A stretch of 64,000 nt of DNA from AWTP1-13 sp033764875 (lineage in GTDB: Bacteria; Pseudomonadota; Alphaproteobacteria; Rhizobiales; Hyphomicrobiaceae), in assembly GCA_033764875.1 (NCBI GenBank), contig JANRIO010000053.1:6762-70761 (forward strand), read 5' to 3'. A program made the translations under genes and the position numbers. The notes under the pieces are model-generated. The model was not told where the DNA came from. It was given only the letters and a program-made list of their open reading frames with translations, and did no database searches. Position 1 is the first letter of the stretch. Every line of letters begins with the position of its first letter. This document shows positions 7,755-17,069 of this stretch, one piece after another.

Positions 7755-8717
7755 ATGATTGCGACATCGGTGCTTCAGAGCACGGCCGAGACGCTGATGG
7801 CGAAAGCCGCCATCGAGATCCCGCAGGATTATCTGGGCGGCCTGCGCGCCTGCGCCGACACCGAGAAGGGCGACCTCTCGGCCTTCGTCATCAAGGCCAT
7901 GCTCGACAACTACGACGCGGCCAAGGAGGACGCGCGGCCCATGTGCGGCGACACCGGCACGCCGCGCTGGTACGTGAAGATGGGCAACGAGGCCAGCATC
8001 GAGGGCGGGCCGATCGCGCTCGAGGCCGCGCTGCGCCGTGCCACGGCCAAGGCCACGCACGACGTGCCGCTCAGGCCGAACCGCGTGCACCCGCTCTGGC
8101 GCACGGATCACAACAACAACTGCGGCATCAACGCCCCCGAGATCGAGTACGCCTTCCACCCCGATGCCGACTGGGTGGATCTGACCACCGTGCACAAGGG
8201 CGGCCTGTTCGGCTCCGACTACCGCATGCTGTTTCCCTCCGACGGCATCGCCGGCATCAAGCGCTTCTTCCTCGACACGCTGGTGTCCTTCGGCAAGCGC
8301 GGGCTCGCCTGCCAGCCGGCCATCGTCGGCGTCGGGCTTGGCGGCTCCAAGGACACCTGCATGGTGCTCGGCAAGCAGGCGGCCTGCCTGCGCACGGTCG
8401 GCTCGCGCAATCCCGACCCCAAGATCGCCGCGCTGGAGGAGGAGCTGAAGGTCCTCGGCAACTCCATCGGCATGGGCGCCATGGGCTTCATGGGCTCCTC
8501 CATGGTGGTCGACTGCCACGTCGAGGTCGGCTACTGCCACACCGGCGGCATGCCGATGAGCGTGCACATGTTCTGCCTCTCCTCCCGGCGGGCGACGGCG
8601 CGCATCTTCGCCGACGGCCGCGTCGCGTTCCGCACCGACCCGGAATGGTTCACCGACTACATGCGCCGCACGACGGTGGAGTGGGAGGCGTCGCAACCCC
8701 GCGTCGCGGCCGAGTAG
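7755..8717 (+). CDS. ttdA: Class I fumarase / L(+)-tartrate dehydratase alpha subunit
   Basis: 320 aa Fe-S hydro-lyase subunit that dehydrates L-tartrate to oxaloacetate or interconverts fumarate and malate. Motifs typical of the N-terminal part of class I fumarases are present: MCGDTGTPRWYVK with a cluster cysteine, DHNNNCGINAPEI, GVGLGGSKDTC, and the glycine-rich GNSIGMGAMGFMG. The ATG at 7755 has GGAGAGA upstream; an internal ATG at 7797 is possible. The beta subunit is two genes downstream with kptA between. Tartrate versus fumarate cannot be settled from sequence. Confidence 0.82.
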   Translation: MIATSVLQSTAETLMAKAAIEIPQDYLGGLRACADTEKGDLSAFVIKAMLDNYDAAKEDARPMCGDTGTPRWYVKMGNEASIEGGPIALEAALRRATAKATHDVPLRPNRVHPLWRTDHNNNCGINAPEIEYAFHPDADWVDLTTVHKGGLFGSDYRMLFPSDGIAGIKRFFLDTLVSFGKRGLACQPAIVGVGLGGSKDTCMVLGKQAACLRTVGSRNPDPKIAALEEELKVLGNSIGMGAMGFMGSSMVVDCHVEVGYCHTGGMPMSVHMFCLSSRRATARIFADGRVAFRTDPEWFTDYMRRTTVEWEASQPRVAAE

Positions 8718-8742
8718 CGCCCGTGAGCGAGGCGGCCGTGGC

Positions 8743-9306
8743 ATGACAGGCGACCTCGTCGCTGCCAGCAAGTTCCTGAGCCGGGTGCTGCGGCACCGCC
8801 CGCAGGCGATCGGGCTCGTGCTCGATGCCGGCGGCTGGGCCGACATCGACGCGCTCATCGCCGCCGCCGGCCGGCACGGCATGGTGCTGTCGCGCGCCCA
8901 CATCGCCCGCATCGTGGCGGAGAGCGACAAGCAGCGCTTCGCGCTCGACGCGGCCGGCCAGCGCATCCGCGCCAGCCAGGGTCATTCGATTGCCGTCGAT
9001 CTCGGGCTTGCCGCCGTCGCGCCGCCGGCCGTCCTGTTCCACGGCACGACGGCGGCCGCGCTTGCGTCCATCCGCCGGCAAGGCTTGACCCGCCAGCGGC
9101 GCCATCACGTGCATCTGTCCCCCGACGCCCAGACCGCGCGCAAGGTCGGCAGCCGGCGCGGCAAGCCGGTGGTGCTGAGCGTGCGCGCGGGCGACATGGC
9201 GGGGCAGGGCGCCGCGTTCTACCGCTCGGCCAACGGCGTCTGGCTCACGGACGCCGTCCCGCCGCAGTTCATCGACTTCCCCTCGGACGAGCCCGGAGAT
9301 CCCTGA
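8743..9306 (+). CDS. kptA: RNA 2'-phosphotransferase, Tpt1/KptA family
   Basis: 187 aa. KptA/Tpt1 removes an internal 2'-phosphate from RNA using NAD+, giving ADP-ribose 1''-2''-cyclic phosphate; the bacterial substrate in vivo is not established. Family motifs are intact: KFLSRVLRHRP with the Arg17-His18 pair, the IRASQGHS segment around residue 76, LFHGTTAAAL, RHHVHLS, VGSRRGKPVVL and FYRSANGVWLTDAVPP. It lies 25 nt after ttdA and its stop TGA shares one base with the ttdB start (TGATG), so it should be co-translated with a hydro-lyase it has no known link to. Confidence 0.93.
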   Translation: MTGDLVAASKFLSRVLRHRPQAIGLVLDAGGWADIDALIAAAGRHGMVLSRAHIARIVAESDKQRFALDAAGQRIRASQGHSIAVDLGLAAVAPPAVLFHGTTAAALASIRRQGLTRQRRHHVHLSPDAQTARKVGSRRGKPVVLSVRAGDMAGQGAAFYRSANGVWLTDAVPPQFIDFPSDEPGDP

Positions 9307-9983
9307 TGTCCAACGCCCAGACGCTCCAGACGGTCGAGCTGAAGCTGCCCGCGACGACGGCCGATCTCGCCAGGCTCCGGCTCGGCGACGTCGTCTACCT
9401 GACGGGGCGCGTGTTCACGGCGCGCGAGGGCGTCTACAAGCGCGCCGTCGAGGACGGCGCCGGCCTGCCGGCCTCGCGCGCCGAGATGGGCTCGGCCAAC
9501 TTCCACTGCTCGCCCGCGGCCGCCATCGAGGCCGACGGCAGCTACACGATGGGCGCCGTGACGGCCACCGCCTCGTTCCGCTTCAACAAGTGGCTCGACG
9601 GCTGGCTCGACATCTCGGGCTGCAACATCATCATCGGCAAGGGCGGCATGACCAGCGAGATCTACCGCACCAAGCTGGTGCCGCGGAGCGCCATCTACCT
9701 CACGACGGTCGGCTACGGCACCGGCGCGCTGCTCGGGCGCGGCATCAAGGAGGTGGTCGCCGCGCACTGGGTGGAGGAGCTGGGCCTCGCGCAGGCGATC
9801 TGGGTCCTCGACGTGGCGCGCTTCGGCCCCTTCCTGGTCGAGAGCGACCTTGCCGGCAACTCCCTCTTCGAGCGCGAGAACGCCAAGATCGCCGGCAACA
9901 TCGAGAAGCTTTACGCCGGCACCAAGCCGCCGACGCTCGCCCGCTTCGGCGAGACTGACGACAAGACCGACGAGCTGATCTGA
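9306..9983 (+). CDS. ttdB: Class I fumarase / L(+)-tartrate dehydratase beta subunit
   Basis: 225 aa, the C-terminal swivelling domain of class I hydro-lyases as a separate subunit. VELKLPATTADLARLRLGD, VYLTGRVFTAREG, the GKGGM active-site segment and VGYGTGALLG are family features. Begins in a one-base overlap with kptA, so three genes form a translationally coupled unit. It pairs with the alpha subunit at 7755. Confidence 0.85.
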   Translation: MSNAQTLQTVELKLPATTADLARLRLGDVVYLTGRVFTAREGVYKRAVEDGAGLPASRAEMGSANFHCSPAAAIEADGSYTMGAVTATASFRFNKWLDGWLDISGCNIIIGKGGMTSEIYRTKLVPRSAIYLTTVGYGTGALLGRGIKEVVAAHWVEELGLAQAIWVLDVARFGPFLVESDLAGNSLFERENAKIAGNIEKLYAGTKPPTLARFGETDDKTDELI

Positions 9984-10104
9984 AGGCCCTGTGCGTCGGT
10001 GCGAGCCCGAGGAGCGAGGAGCGCGGCGTCGGGCCCGGCACGGACGGCATGACGTGGGTGCCGCACGATCCTCGGCTTGCAGAGACCCCCGGCCGGGCAT
10101 GCAT

Positions 10105-10138
10105 TCCCGGAAGCCGTGCGCAAGCACGGCTTCCGGGA
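10105..10138. terminator. Strong bidirectional hairpin with GCAA loop
   Basis: Perfect 15-bp stem TCCCGGAAGCCGTGC / GCACGGCTTCCGGGA closed by a GCAA loop, between the convergent ttdB and nitroreductase genes. No long U-run follows on either side, but the position fits a shared terminator. Confidence 0.7.
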
Positions 10139-10147
10139 TCTTGCCGC

Positions 10148-10825
10148 CTACTCGCCGAAGCCGACGAACACGGTCGCCTCGGCGACGGACTTGCGCTCCG
10201 ACACGACGGCGTTGGCAGGGAAGCTCTCGTCGGGCCAGCCGAGCGCAATGCTCTTCATGATCACCTGGTCGTCGGCGATCCCGGCGTGCTCGCGCACCAC
10301 CGGCGACTGCATGATGCCCTGGCTGTTGATGACGGTGCCGAGCCCGCGCGACCAGGCCGCGTTGACCAGCGCCGTCGTCACCGCGCCGCAGTCGAAGGGC
10401 GTGTCGTCGCTGCCGTCGAGCTCGCGATCGTAGGTCACGATCACGCACACGGGCGCGTCGAACTGGCGAAAGCCGCGCAGCACCCAGTCCTGGCGCTTGT
10501 CCTTGTCGTCGCGCGCGATCCCCATCGCCGCGAACAGCTGCTTGGCGACGCCCACCTGCCGGTCGCGGTGCTTGCCGGCGAAGCCGTTGCCGGTGCGGAA
10601 CTCGCGCGACTGGGGGATGCCCGCCAGCATGCGCTCCGTGTTGCCAGCACGGATGCGCTGCAGCGGCTCGCCGGTGATGACGTAGAAGTTCCAAGGCTGG
10701 GTGTTCATGGACGAGGGCGCCCGCATGGCGATGGCCAGGATCTCCTCGATCAGCGCCCGCGGCACCGGATCGGGCTTGTAGCCGCGGATGCTCCGCCGGC
10801 CGAGCATGACGTCGTCGAACTGCAT
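10148..10825 (-). CDS. Nitroreductase-family NAD(P)H oxidoreductase
   Basis: 225 aa FMN-dependent enzyme of the nitro-FMN reductase superfamily. N-terminal RRSIRGYKPDPVP and APSSMNTQPWNFYVITG form the FMN site; the centre has DCGAVTTALVNAAWSRGLGT and the C-terminus IALGWPDESFPANAV. Members reduce nitroaromatics, quinones or enones. The start MQFDDVMLGRRSIR is chosen because the family begins there; the longer frame to 10960 shows no similarity. Natural substrate unknown. Confidence 0.88.
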   Translation of the reverse strand: MQFDDVMLGRRSIRGYKPDPVPRALIEEILAIAMRAPSSMNTQPWNFYVITGEPLQRIRAGNTERMLAGIPQSREFRTGNGFAGKHRDRQVGVAKQLFAAMGIARDDKDKRQDWVLRGFRQFDAPVCVIVTYDRELDGSDDTPFDCGAVTTALVNAAWSRGLGTVINSQGIMQSPVVREHAGIADDQVIMKSIALGWPDESFPANAVVSERKSVAEATVFVGFGE

Positions 10826-11045
10826 CTGTCTGGGCTTCCCCCCGATGGCGCCTGATCCTCGGTAGATGTTCCGCGATTTCACGACCCTCCCGCAACAACA
10901 ACGTGAAGCCCGGCGGTCTTGTGCAGGAGGCAGCCATCGCCTGCACCAGCGCGCCAACACCTTGCAAATTTGATCTGTGTCAGTGGAGACTTCGTCCGTC
11001 CGGCTCAGGGTGTCGGCTCATCCTTGCCGGAAGAGGAGTTGTGCC

Positions 11046-11561
11046 ATGCTGCGCGTCAACAGGACTATGGGCGCCGTGATGCTCGCGGCGCTCGTCTCTG
11101 CCGGTGCGGCCGGTCAGGCAGTTGCGCAGCCCGGACCGGGCGGCTCCGGGTGGGGGCCCGGCATGATGATGGGCCCCGGCATGATGGGCCGGGGCGGCTT
11201 CGGCTTCCTGTGCAATCCGCGCATGGCGGGCTTCGCGGAGTGGCGCCTCGCCCAGATCGAGGCGGCGGTGAAGCCGAGCGACGCGCAGAAGGCGCTGCTC
11301 AACGACCTCAAGTCGGCGTCGGCGAAGGCGGCCGAGATCATCGCCGGCGGCTGCCCGACGGGGGTCCCCGCCACGTCCACGGAACGTCTGGAGTTGGCGG
11401 AGAAGCGCCTCGAGGCGATGCTGCAGGCCATCAAGACCGTCCGTCCTGCCTTCCAGGCTTTCTATGACGCCCTCGACGACAAGCAGAAGGCGAGCCTCGA
11501 CGCTGCCGGTCCGCGCACATGGGGCTGGCGGCACTGGCATTGGCGCTGGAACAGCGAGTAG
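11046..11561 (+). CDS. Met-rich LTXXQ (Spy/CpxP-like) periplasmic protein
   Basis: 171 aa with a Sec signal peptide ending around AAGQAVAQ. A Gly/Met-rich segment (WGPGMMMGPGMMGRGG) follows, then a helical body with two LTxxQ-like motifs (VKPSDAQKALLNDL and LDDKQKASLD) as in Spy/CpxP chaperone-like proteins. The C-terminus is Trp/His-rich (GWRHWHWRWNSE). Met and His richness suggests soft-metal binding, which is inference. GAGGAG is 7 nt before the ATG. It starts a four-gene cluster, 15 nt ahead of the membrane-fusion protein, so it may protect or serve that exporter. Confidence 0.75.
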   Translation: MLRVNRTMGAVMLAALVSAGAAGQAVAQPGPGGSGWGPGMMMGPGMMGRGGFGFLCNPRMAGFAEWRLAQIEAAVKPSDAQKALLNDLKSASAKAAEIIAGGCPTGVPATSTERLELAEKRLEAMLQAIKTVRPAFQAFYDALDDKQKASLDAAGPRTWGWRHWHWRWNSE

Positions 11562-11576
11562 CCGAAGGTTGTCCCG

Positions 11577-12737
11577 ATGCGAGCCTTGAGCCTTCGCCGC
11601 GCAGCGGCCCTCGCAGCGTTTGCCATGGCCGCTGCGGCCGTGCTGGCGTTCCTGTCGCAGAAGCCGGTCCTCGTGCAGGCCGCAGGCCTTCTCGAAAACG
11701 TGCCGGTGCGCGTGTTCGGCCTCGGCACGGTCGAGGCGCGCGTCGTCTCCAAGGTCGGCTTCGAGGTGGGGGCAGCGATCGTCGAGCTCAACGCGGATCA
11801 CGGAGACCTCGTCCGGAAGGGCCAGGTTCTGGCGCGGCTCAACGCCACGCAGCAGAAGGCCAAGGTGGCGCGGGCGGGCGCGGCCCTGCAGAGCGCCGAG
11901 GTCGCGGTGGGCAAGGCGGAGGCCAACCTGTTCAAGGCCCGCGCGATCATGGCGCAGCGGCTGGAGGCGAACCGGCGCAAGCAGGAGCTCGTCAGCCGTC
12001 AGGTGAGCTCCCCGCAAACCGGCGAGGAGGCGCAGCGGGACGTGGACGTCGCCGTCGCCGACGTGCGCGTCGCCGAGAGCGACATCGAGGTCTCCAAGGC
12101 CCTGCTCGTCGACGCCCGCAGCCAGCTCGCCTACGAGACCGCATTGCTCGAGCACCACACGCTGACGGCTCCGTTCGATGCGCTCGTGGTGGACCGGCAA
12201 AAGGAGCTCGGGTCGGTCATCAAGGCTGGCGATCCCATCTTCACGCTGCTGGAGCAGGGCTCGGTCTGGGCGCTGGCCTACATCGACGAGTCCCGCGCCG
12301 GTGCCATCCGGGTCGGGCAGCCCGTCGAGGTGCGGCTCAGGTCGCTTCCGGGTCAGGTGTTCGCGGCCAAGGTGGCGCGCATCGGCATCGAGAGCGACCG
12401 CGTCAGCGAGGAGCGGCGGGTCTACGTGAAGTGCGAGCGCTGCCCGGAGCGCTTTCACCTCGGAGAGCAGGCCGAGGTGCTGATCACGGTCGATACCCTG
12501 AAGGCCGCCCGGCTCCTGCCGGAAGCCCTGGTGAGCGGCTTCGACGGGTCCAAAGGCACCATCTGGACCGTCGAGGAGGGCCGCTTGCGCCGCCGCGCCG
12601 TGCGGCTCGGCTACCGGACCGAGGACGCACGCATCGAGCTGCGCGAGGAGCTGCCGGCGGGCGTCGTCGCCGTCGCCCGGGCGCAGGGCGAGCTGACCGA
12701 GGGACATCGCGCGCGCATCCGGGAAGCCGACAAATGA
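11577..12737 (+). CDS. HlyD-family membrane-fusion (periplasmic adaptor) protein
   Basis: 386 aa. N-terminal anchor LRRAAALAAFAMAAAAVLAF, a split lipoyl domain (VGAAIVELNADHGDLVRKGQ and LTAPFDALVVDRQKELGSV), a helical coiled-coil hairpin between, and beta-barrel domains. Unusual is a CERCPERF motif near residue 285, a CxxC in a periplasmic adaptor that may bind metal or form a disulfide. Its stop overlaps the permease start (ATGA). With the next two genes it forms a MacAB/DevBCA-like exporter; substrate unknown. Confidence 0.85.
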   Translation: MRALSLRRAAALAAFAMAAAAVLAFLSQKPVLVQAAGLLENVPVRVFGLGTVEARVVSKVGFEVGAAIVELNADHGDLVRKGQVLARLNATQQKAKVARAGAALQSAEVAVGKAEANLFKARAIMAQRLEANRRKQELVSRQVSSPQTGEEAQRDVDVAVADVRVAESDIEVSKALLVDARSQLAYETALLEHHTLTAPFDALVVDRQKELGSVIKAGDPIFTLLEQGSVWALAYIDESRAGAIRVGQPVEVRLRSLPGQVFAAKVARIGIESDRVSEERRVYVKCERCPERFHLGEQAEVLITVDTLKAARLLPEALVSGFDGSKGTIWTVEEGRLRRRAVRLGYRTEDARIELREELPAGVVAVARAQGELTEGHRARIREADK

Positions 12738-13867
12738 ACCTCGCCTTCCGCGATGTGCGGCACAACCTCTTCCGCTTCGTTCTCACCTGCCTGGGCCTGA
12801 GCCTTTTGCTCGGCGTGGTGCTGGCCATGATCGGCATCTACCGCGGCATCGTGGTCGATGCCCTGACGGTCGCGCAGAGCCAGGGGGCCGACCTGTGGGT
12901 GGTCGAGGCGAACTCCCGCGGCCCGTTCGCGGAAGCCTCCAAGATCCCCGGAGACAGCCGCGAGGCGGTGGCCCGGCTCGCCGGCGTCGTCGCGACCGGC
13001 TCCGTCACCTACCAGACCGTCGACGTTGTCCGCGCCAGCCGCAAGTCGCGCCTCTACGTCATCGGCTACGAGCCGGGGCGCATCGGCGGACCGGCGCAGG
13101 TGGCGGAGGGGCGCGGCATCGGCCAGAGCCATTTCGAGATGGTGGTGGACCGCAGCAGCGGGCTTGCGCTCGGCGACCGCATCCGCCTCGGGCGCATCGA
13201 GTTCACCGTCGTCGGGCGCACGCGCAATCTGGTGGCCTCGAGCGGCGATCCCGTCATCTACATCTCGCTCATGGACGCCCAGAAGCTGCAATTCGACCTG
13301 GCCCCGCCCGCCGCGCGCGTGCAGACGGCACGCGGCACCCAGGGCCTCAGCCGCGACACGATCAACGCCGTCGTCGCCAGGCTGTCGCCGGATGCCAACA
13401 TCGAGACCGTGGCGGAGGCCGTGCGGCGCTGGAAGCATCTGTCGGCGCTGACCCAGGCCGAGCAGGAGCAGATCCTGTCGGAATCCCTGGTCGACCGCGC
13501 CCGCCGCCAGATCGGCATGTTCACGAGCATCCTGCTGCTCGTCTCCGCCGTGATCATCGCCCTCATCGTCTACACCATGACCATGGAGAAGCTGCGCCAG
13601 ATCGCGATGCTGAAGCTGATCGGCGCGCCGGACCGGACGATCGTCGCGATGATCATGCAGCAGGCGCTCTCGCTGGGGCTCACCGGCTTCCTCTTCGGAA
13701 CGCTGCTGATCCTCGCCATCAAGGACCACTTCCCCCGCCGCGTGGTGCTCGATGTGGACAACGCGCTCGCGCTCGGCGGCGTGGTGGTGCTGGTCTGCCT
13801 GCTGGCGAGCACGCTTGGCGTGCGGGCCGCCCTCAAGGCCGATCCGGCCACCGCACTCGGGAGCTGA
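12734..13867 (+). CDS. ABC exporter permease, MacB/DevC (FtsX-like) type
   Basis: 377 aa. One helix near the N-terminus (FVLTCLGLSLLLGVVLAMIG), a large periplasmic domain of ~210 residues, then three C-terminal helices (MFTSILLLVSAVIIALIVYT, a second around SLGLTGFLFGTLLILA, a third around ALALGGVVVLVCLL). This is the MacB_PCD/FtsX layout, which acts as a mechanotransmitter rather than a classical channel. Coupled to the adaptor upstream by 4-nt overlap and 3 nt from the ATPase. Confidence 0.86.
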   Translation: MNLAFRDVRHNLFRFVLTCLGLSLLLGVVLAMIGIYRGIVVDALTVAQSQGADLWVVEANSRGPFAEASKIPGDSREAVARLAGVVATGSVTYQTVDVVRASRKSRLYVIGYEPGRIGGPAQVAEGRGIGQSHFEMVVDRSSGLALGDRIRLGRIEFTVVGRTRNLVASSGDPVIYISLMDAQKLQFDLAPPAARVQTARGTQGLSRDTINAVVARLSPDANIETVAEAVRRWKHLSALTQAEQEQILSESLVDRARRQIGMFTSILLLVSAVIIALIVYTMTMEKLRQIAMLKLIGAPDRTIVAMIMQQALSLGLTGFLFGTLLILAIKDHFPRRVVLDVDNALALGGVVVLVCLLASTLGVRAALKADPATALGS

Positions 13868-13870
13868 CCG

Positions 13871-14596
13871 ATGGCCGAGCGCGATTTCTCACCCTCGGCC
13901 CTGGTCGGCTTGCGCGGCATCTCGAAGCACTTCGGCGAGGGCGAGACGCGGGTCGACGCGCTGCGCGACATCTCGCTCGACGTGAGCCCCGGCGAGGTGA
14001 TCGCCCTGCGCGGCCCCTCCGGCTCCGGCAAGTCGACGCTGCTCAACGTCATCGCCTGCATCGTCGATCCGTCGCAGGGCCGCATGCAGCTCGAGGGAGA
14101 GGACGTGTTCGACGGCCGCTGGCTGCGGTCCGACCTGCGGCGGCTGAGGCTCGAGAAGATCGGCTTCATCTTCCAGTTCCACAACCTGCTGCCGTTCCTC
14201 AACGCCACCGACAACGTGGCGCTCGTTCTCCACCTTGCCGGCTACGACAAGGCCGCGGCCGACGCGCGCGCCCGCGAGCTGCTCGACTATCTCGAGGTCG
14301 GCAAGCGCAAGAGCGCCTTTCCCGCGAAGCTCTCCGGCGGCGAGGCGCAGCGCGTCGCCATCGCCAGGGCGCTCGCCAACAGGCCGCGGATCATCCTCGC
14401 CGACGAGCCCACGGCCGCCCTCGATTCGAAGCGGGCGCAGATCGTCATGGATCTGTTGCGCCGGCTCGCCCGCGAGCAGAGCGCGGCCGTGATCGCCGTC
14501 ACGCACGACGAGAAGATCTTCGACCGGTTCGACCGCATGTATCTCCTGCGCGATGGACGGCTCGAGGACGTGCAGGGTGCGCCGCTGGCGGCGTGA
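13871..14596 (+). CDS. ABC exporter ATPase, LolD/MacB/DevA type
   Basis: 241 aa nucleotide-binding subunit. Walker A GPSGSGKST, Q-loop FIFQFHNLLPFLNATDNV, signature LSGGEAQRVAIARAL, Walker B IILADEPTAALDS, and H-loop VIAVTHDEK. It powers the permease immediately upstream. Ends 25 nt from the convergent livF. Confidence 0.92.
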   Translation: MAERDFSPSALVGLRGISKHFGEGETRVDALRDISLDVSPGEVIALRGPSGSGKSTLLNVIACIVDPSQGRMQLEGEDVFDGRWLRSDLRRLRLEKIGFIFQFHNLLPFLNATDNVALVLHLAGYDKAAADARARELLDYLEVGKRKSAFPAKLSGGEAQRVAIARALANRPRIILADEPTAALDSKRAQIVMDLLRRLAREQSAAVIAVTHDEKIFDRFDRMYLLRDGRLEDVQGAPLAA

Positions 14597-14621
14597 GGCG
14601 CTGTCGCCGCCCGCACCCGCC

Positions 14622-15342
<721 letters not shown>

Positions 15343-15350
<8 letters not shown>

Positions 15351-16125
15351 GGGGCGCCCCCGCGTTGGCCTGGGAGCCCAGATACGCGCGAATCACGTCG
15401 GGGTTCTGGCGCACCTCCTGCGCCGTGCCCTCCGCGAGCTTGCGGCCGTAGTCGAGGACCAGGATGCGCTGCGAGATCTTCATCACGAGCTTCATGTCGT
15501 GCTCGACCAGCGCCACGGTGACGCCGTCGCGGGCAATCGTCTGGATGAGGGCGTCGATCTCCTCGGTCTCGACGTGGTTGCAGCCCGCCGCCGGCTCGTC
15601 GAGGAGGAGGAGCTTGGGCTCGGAGCCCAGCGCGCGCGCGATCTCGAGCCGCTTCAGGGCGCCGTAGGACAGGCTGCCGGCGTCCTTGTGCGCCTCGGCG
15701 GCGAGGCCGACGCGGGCCAGCAGCGCTTCCGCCCGCGCCCGGCTCTCGCGGTTCTGCCGCTTCACCGAGGGCAGCGCCAGCAGATGCGGCAGCACGCTCC
15801 TCCGCTCCTTCAGGTGGCAGCCCACCATGACGTTCTCGAGCGCGCTCATGCGGTAGAAGATCTGCAGGTTCTGGAAGGTGCGCGACAGCCCGCGGCGCGC
15901 CAGCAGGTGCGGCGGCAGGCCGGTGACGTCCTCCCCCTCGAGGCGCACGCTGCCCCGGCTCGGGCGGTACAGCCCCGAGATCATGTTGAACAGCGTCGTC
16001 TTGCCGGCGCCGTTGGGACCGATGATGGAGAAGATCTGCCCCTTCTCGATGGCGAACGAGAGATCGTCGACGGCCTTGACGCCGCCGAAGCGGATGGCGA
16101 GGCCCTCGACCGCCAGCAGCGTCAT
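15343..16125 (-). CDS. livG: Branched-chain amino-acid-type ABC importer ATPase LivG
   Basis: 260 aa. Walker A GPNGAGKTT, the LivG-type signature LSYGALKRLEIARAL, Walker B LLLLDEPAAGCN and switch VALVEHDMKLV. The start overlaps the livM stop by 4 nt (ATGA). Pairs with LivF on the LivHM permease. Confidence 0.92.
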
Positions 16126-17069
16126 GGCGAGGCCCGCCCGAAGCGCCGCGCCAGCGTCGGAAACAGCCCCTCGCGCATGAAGATCATGACCAGCATGATG
16201 ATGAGGCCCAGGAGCACGTGCTCGACCTCCTGCATGCGCGCGAGAAGCTGCGGCAGGCTCTCCAGGAAGGCGGCCCCGACGATGCCGCCGATGACCGAGC
16301 CCATGCCGCCCAGCACCACCATGGTGACGAGCTCGATGGACTTGAGGAAGCCGGCGGACGCCGGCGTGATGAAGGCGTCGGAGAGGGCCGCCAGCGACCC
16401 GGCGAGGCTCGCATAGCACGCGGAGATGACGAAGGCCCACAGCTTGTAGCGGGCCACGTCGATGCCGTTGACGGCGGCCGCCACCTCGCTGTCGTGCAGC
16501 GCCCGCATGGCCCGCCCCGTCGGGCTGTCGATGAGGTTGACGGCGAGCAGCGCGCCCATCAGCAGCACGAGCGCGCTCGCCCAGTACCAGGCGGCGCGGT
16601 CCTTCAGCACGTAGCCGAACAGCACCAGGCGCTTGACGCTCATGCCGTCGGGGCCGCCGGTCCAGGCGCCCTCGTTGGTCAGCACCATGGAGACGAGGAT
16701 GCCGAAGCCCAATGTCGCCACCGCGAGGTAGTGCCCGCGCAGCTTGAGAATGGGCCGGCCGACGAGGAAGGCGACGCTGGCCGCCAGCGCCAGGCCGATC
16801 AGGATGGCGGCCCAGCCCGGAACGCCGAAGCTCGCCGGCCCCACGGCCACCGCATAGGCGCCGATGCCGTAGAAGCCGGCGTGGCCGAGGCTCACCTGGC
16901 CGGCGAGCCCCATCAGGATGTTCAGCCCCACGGCCGCCAGCGCCGCGATGAAGATCGCCGTGCCCATGCGGTAGTAGAAGGTCGAGGGAAAGAGCAGCGG
17001 CGCCACCGCGATCACGATCGCGATCACGAGCAGGCCGAAGGCGCGGTGGCGGCTGAGACGGGCCAGCAT
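16122..17069 (-). CDS. livM: Branched-chain amino-acid-type ABC permease LivM
   Basis: 315 aa, about eight to nine helices. LNILMGLAGQVSLGHAGFYG and the ATP-coupling region GRAMRALHDSEVAAAVNGID are LivM signatures. The start overlaps the livH stop by one base. Confidence 0.93.
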   Translation of the reverse strand: MLARLSRHRAFGLLVIAIVIAVAPLLFPSTFYYRMGTAIFIAALAAVGLNILMGLAGQVSLGHAGFYGIGAYAVAVGPASFGVPGWAAILIGLALAASVAFLVGRPILKLRGHYLAVATLGFGILVSMVLTNEGAWTGGPDGMSVKRLVLFGYVLKDRAAWYWASALVLLMGALLAVNLIDSPTGRAMRALHDSEVAAAVNGIDVARYKLWAFVISACYASLAGSLAALSDAFITPASAGFLKSIELVTMVVLGGMGSVIGGIVGAAFLESLPQLLARMQEVEHVLLGLIIMLVMIFMREGLFPTLARRFGRASP

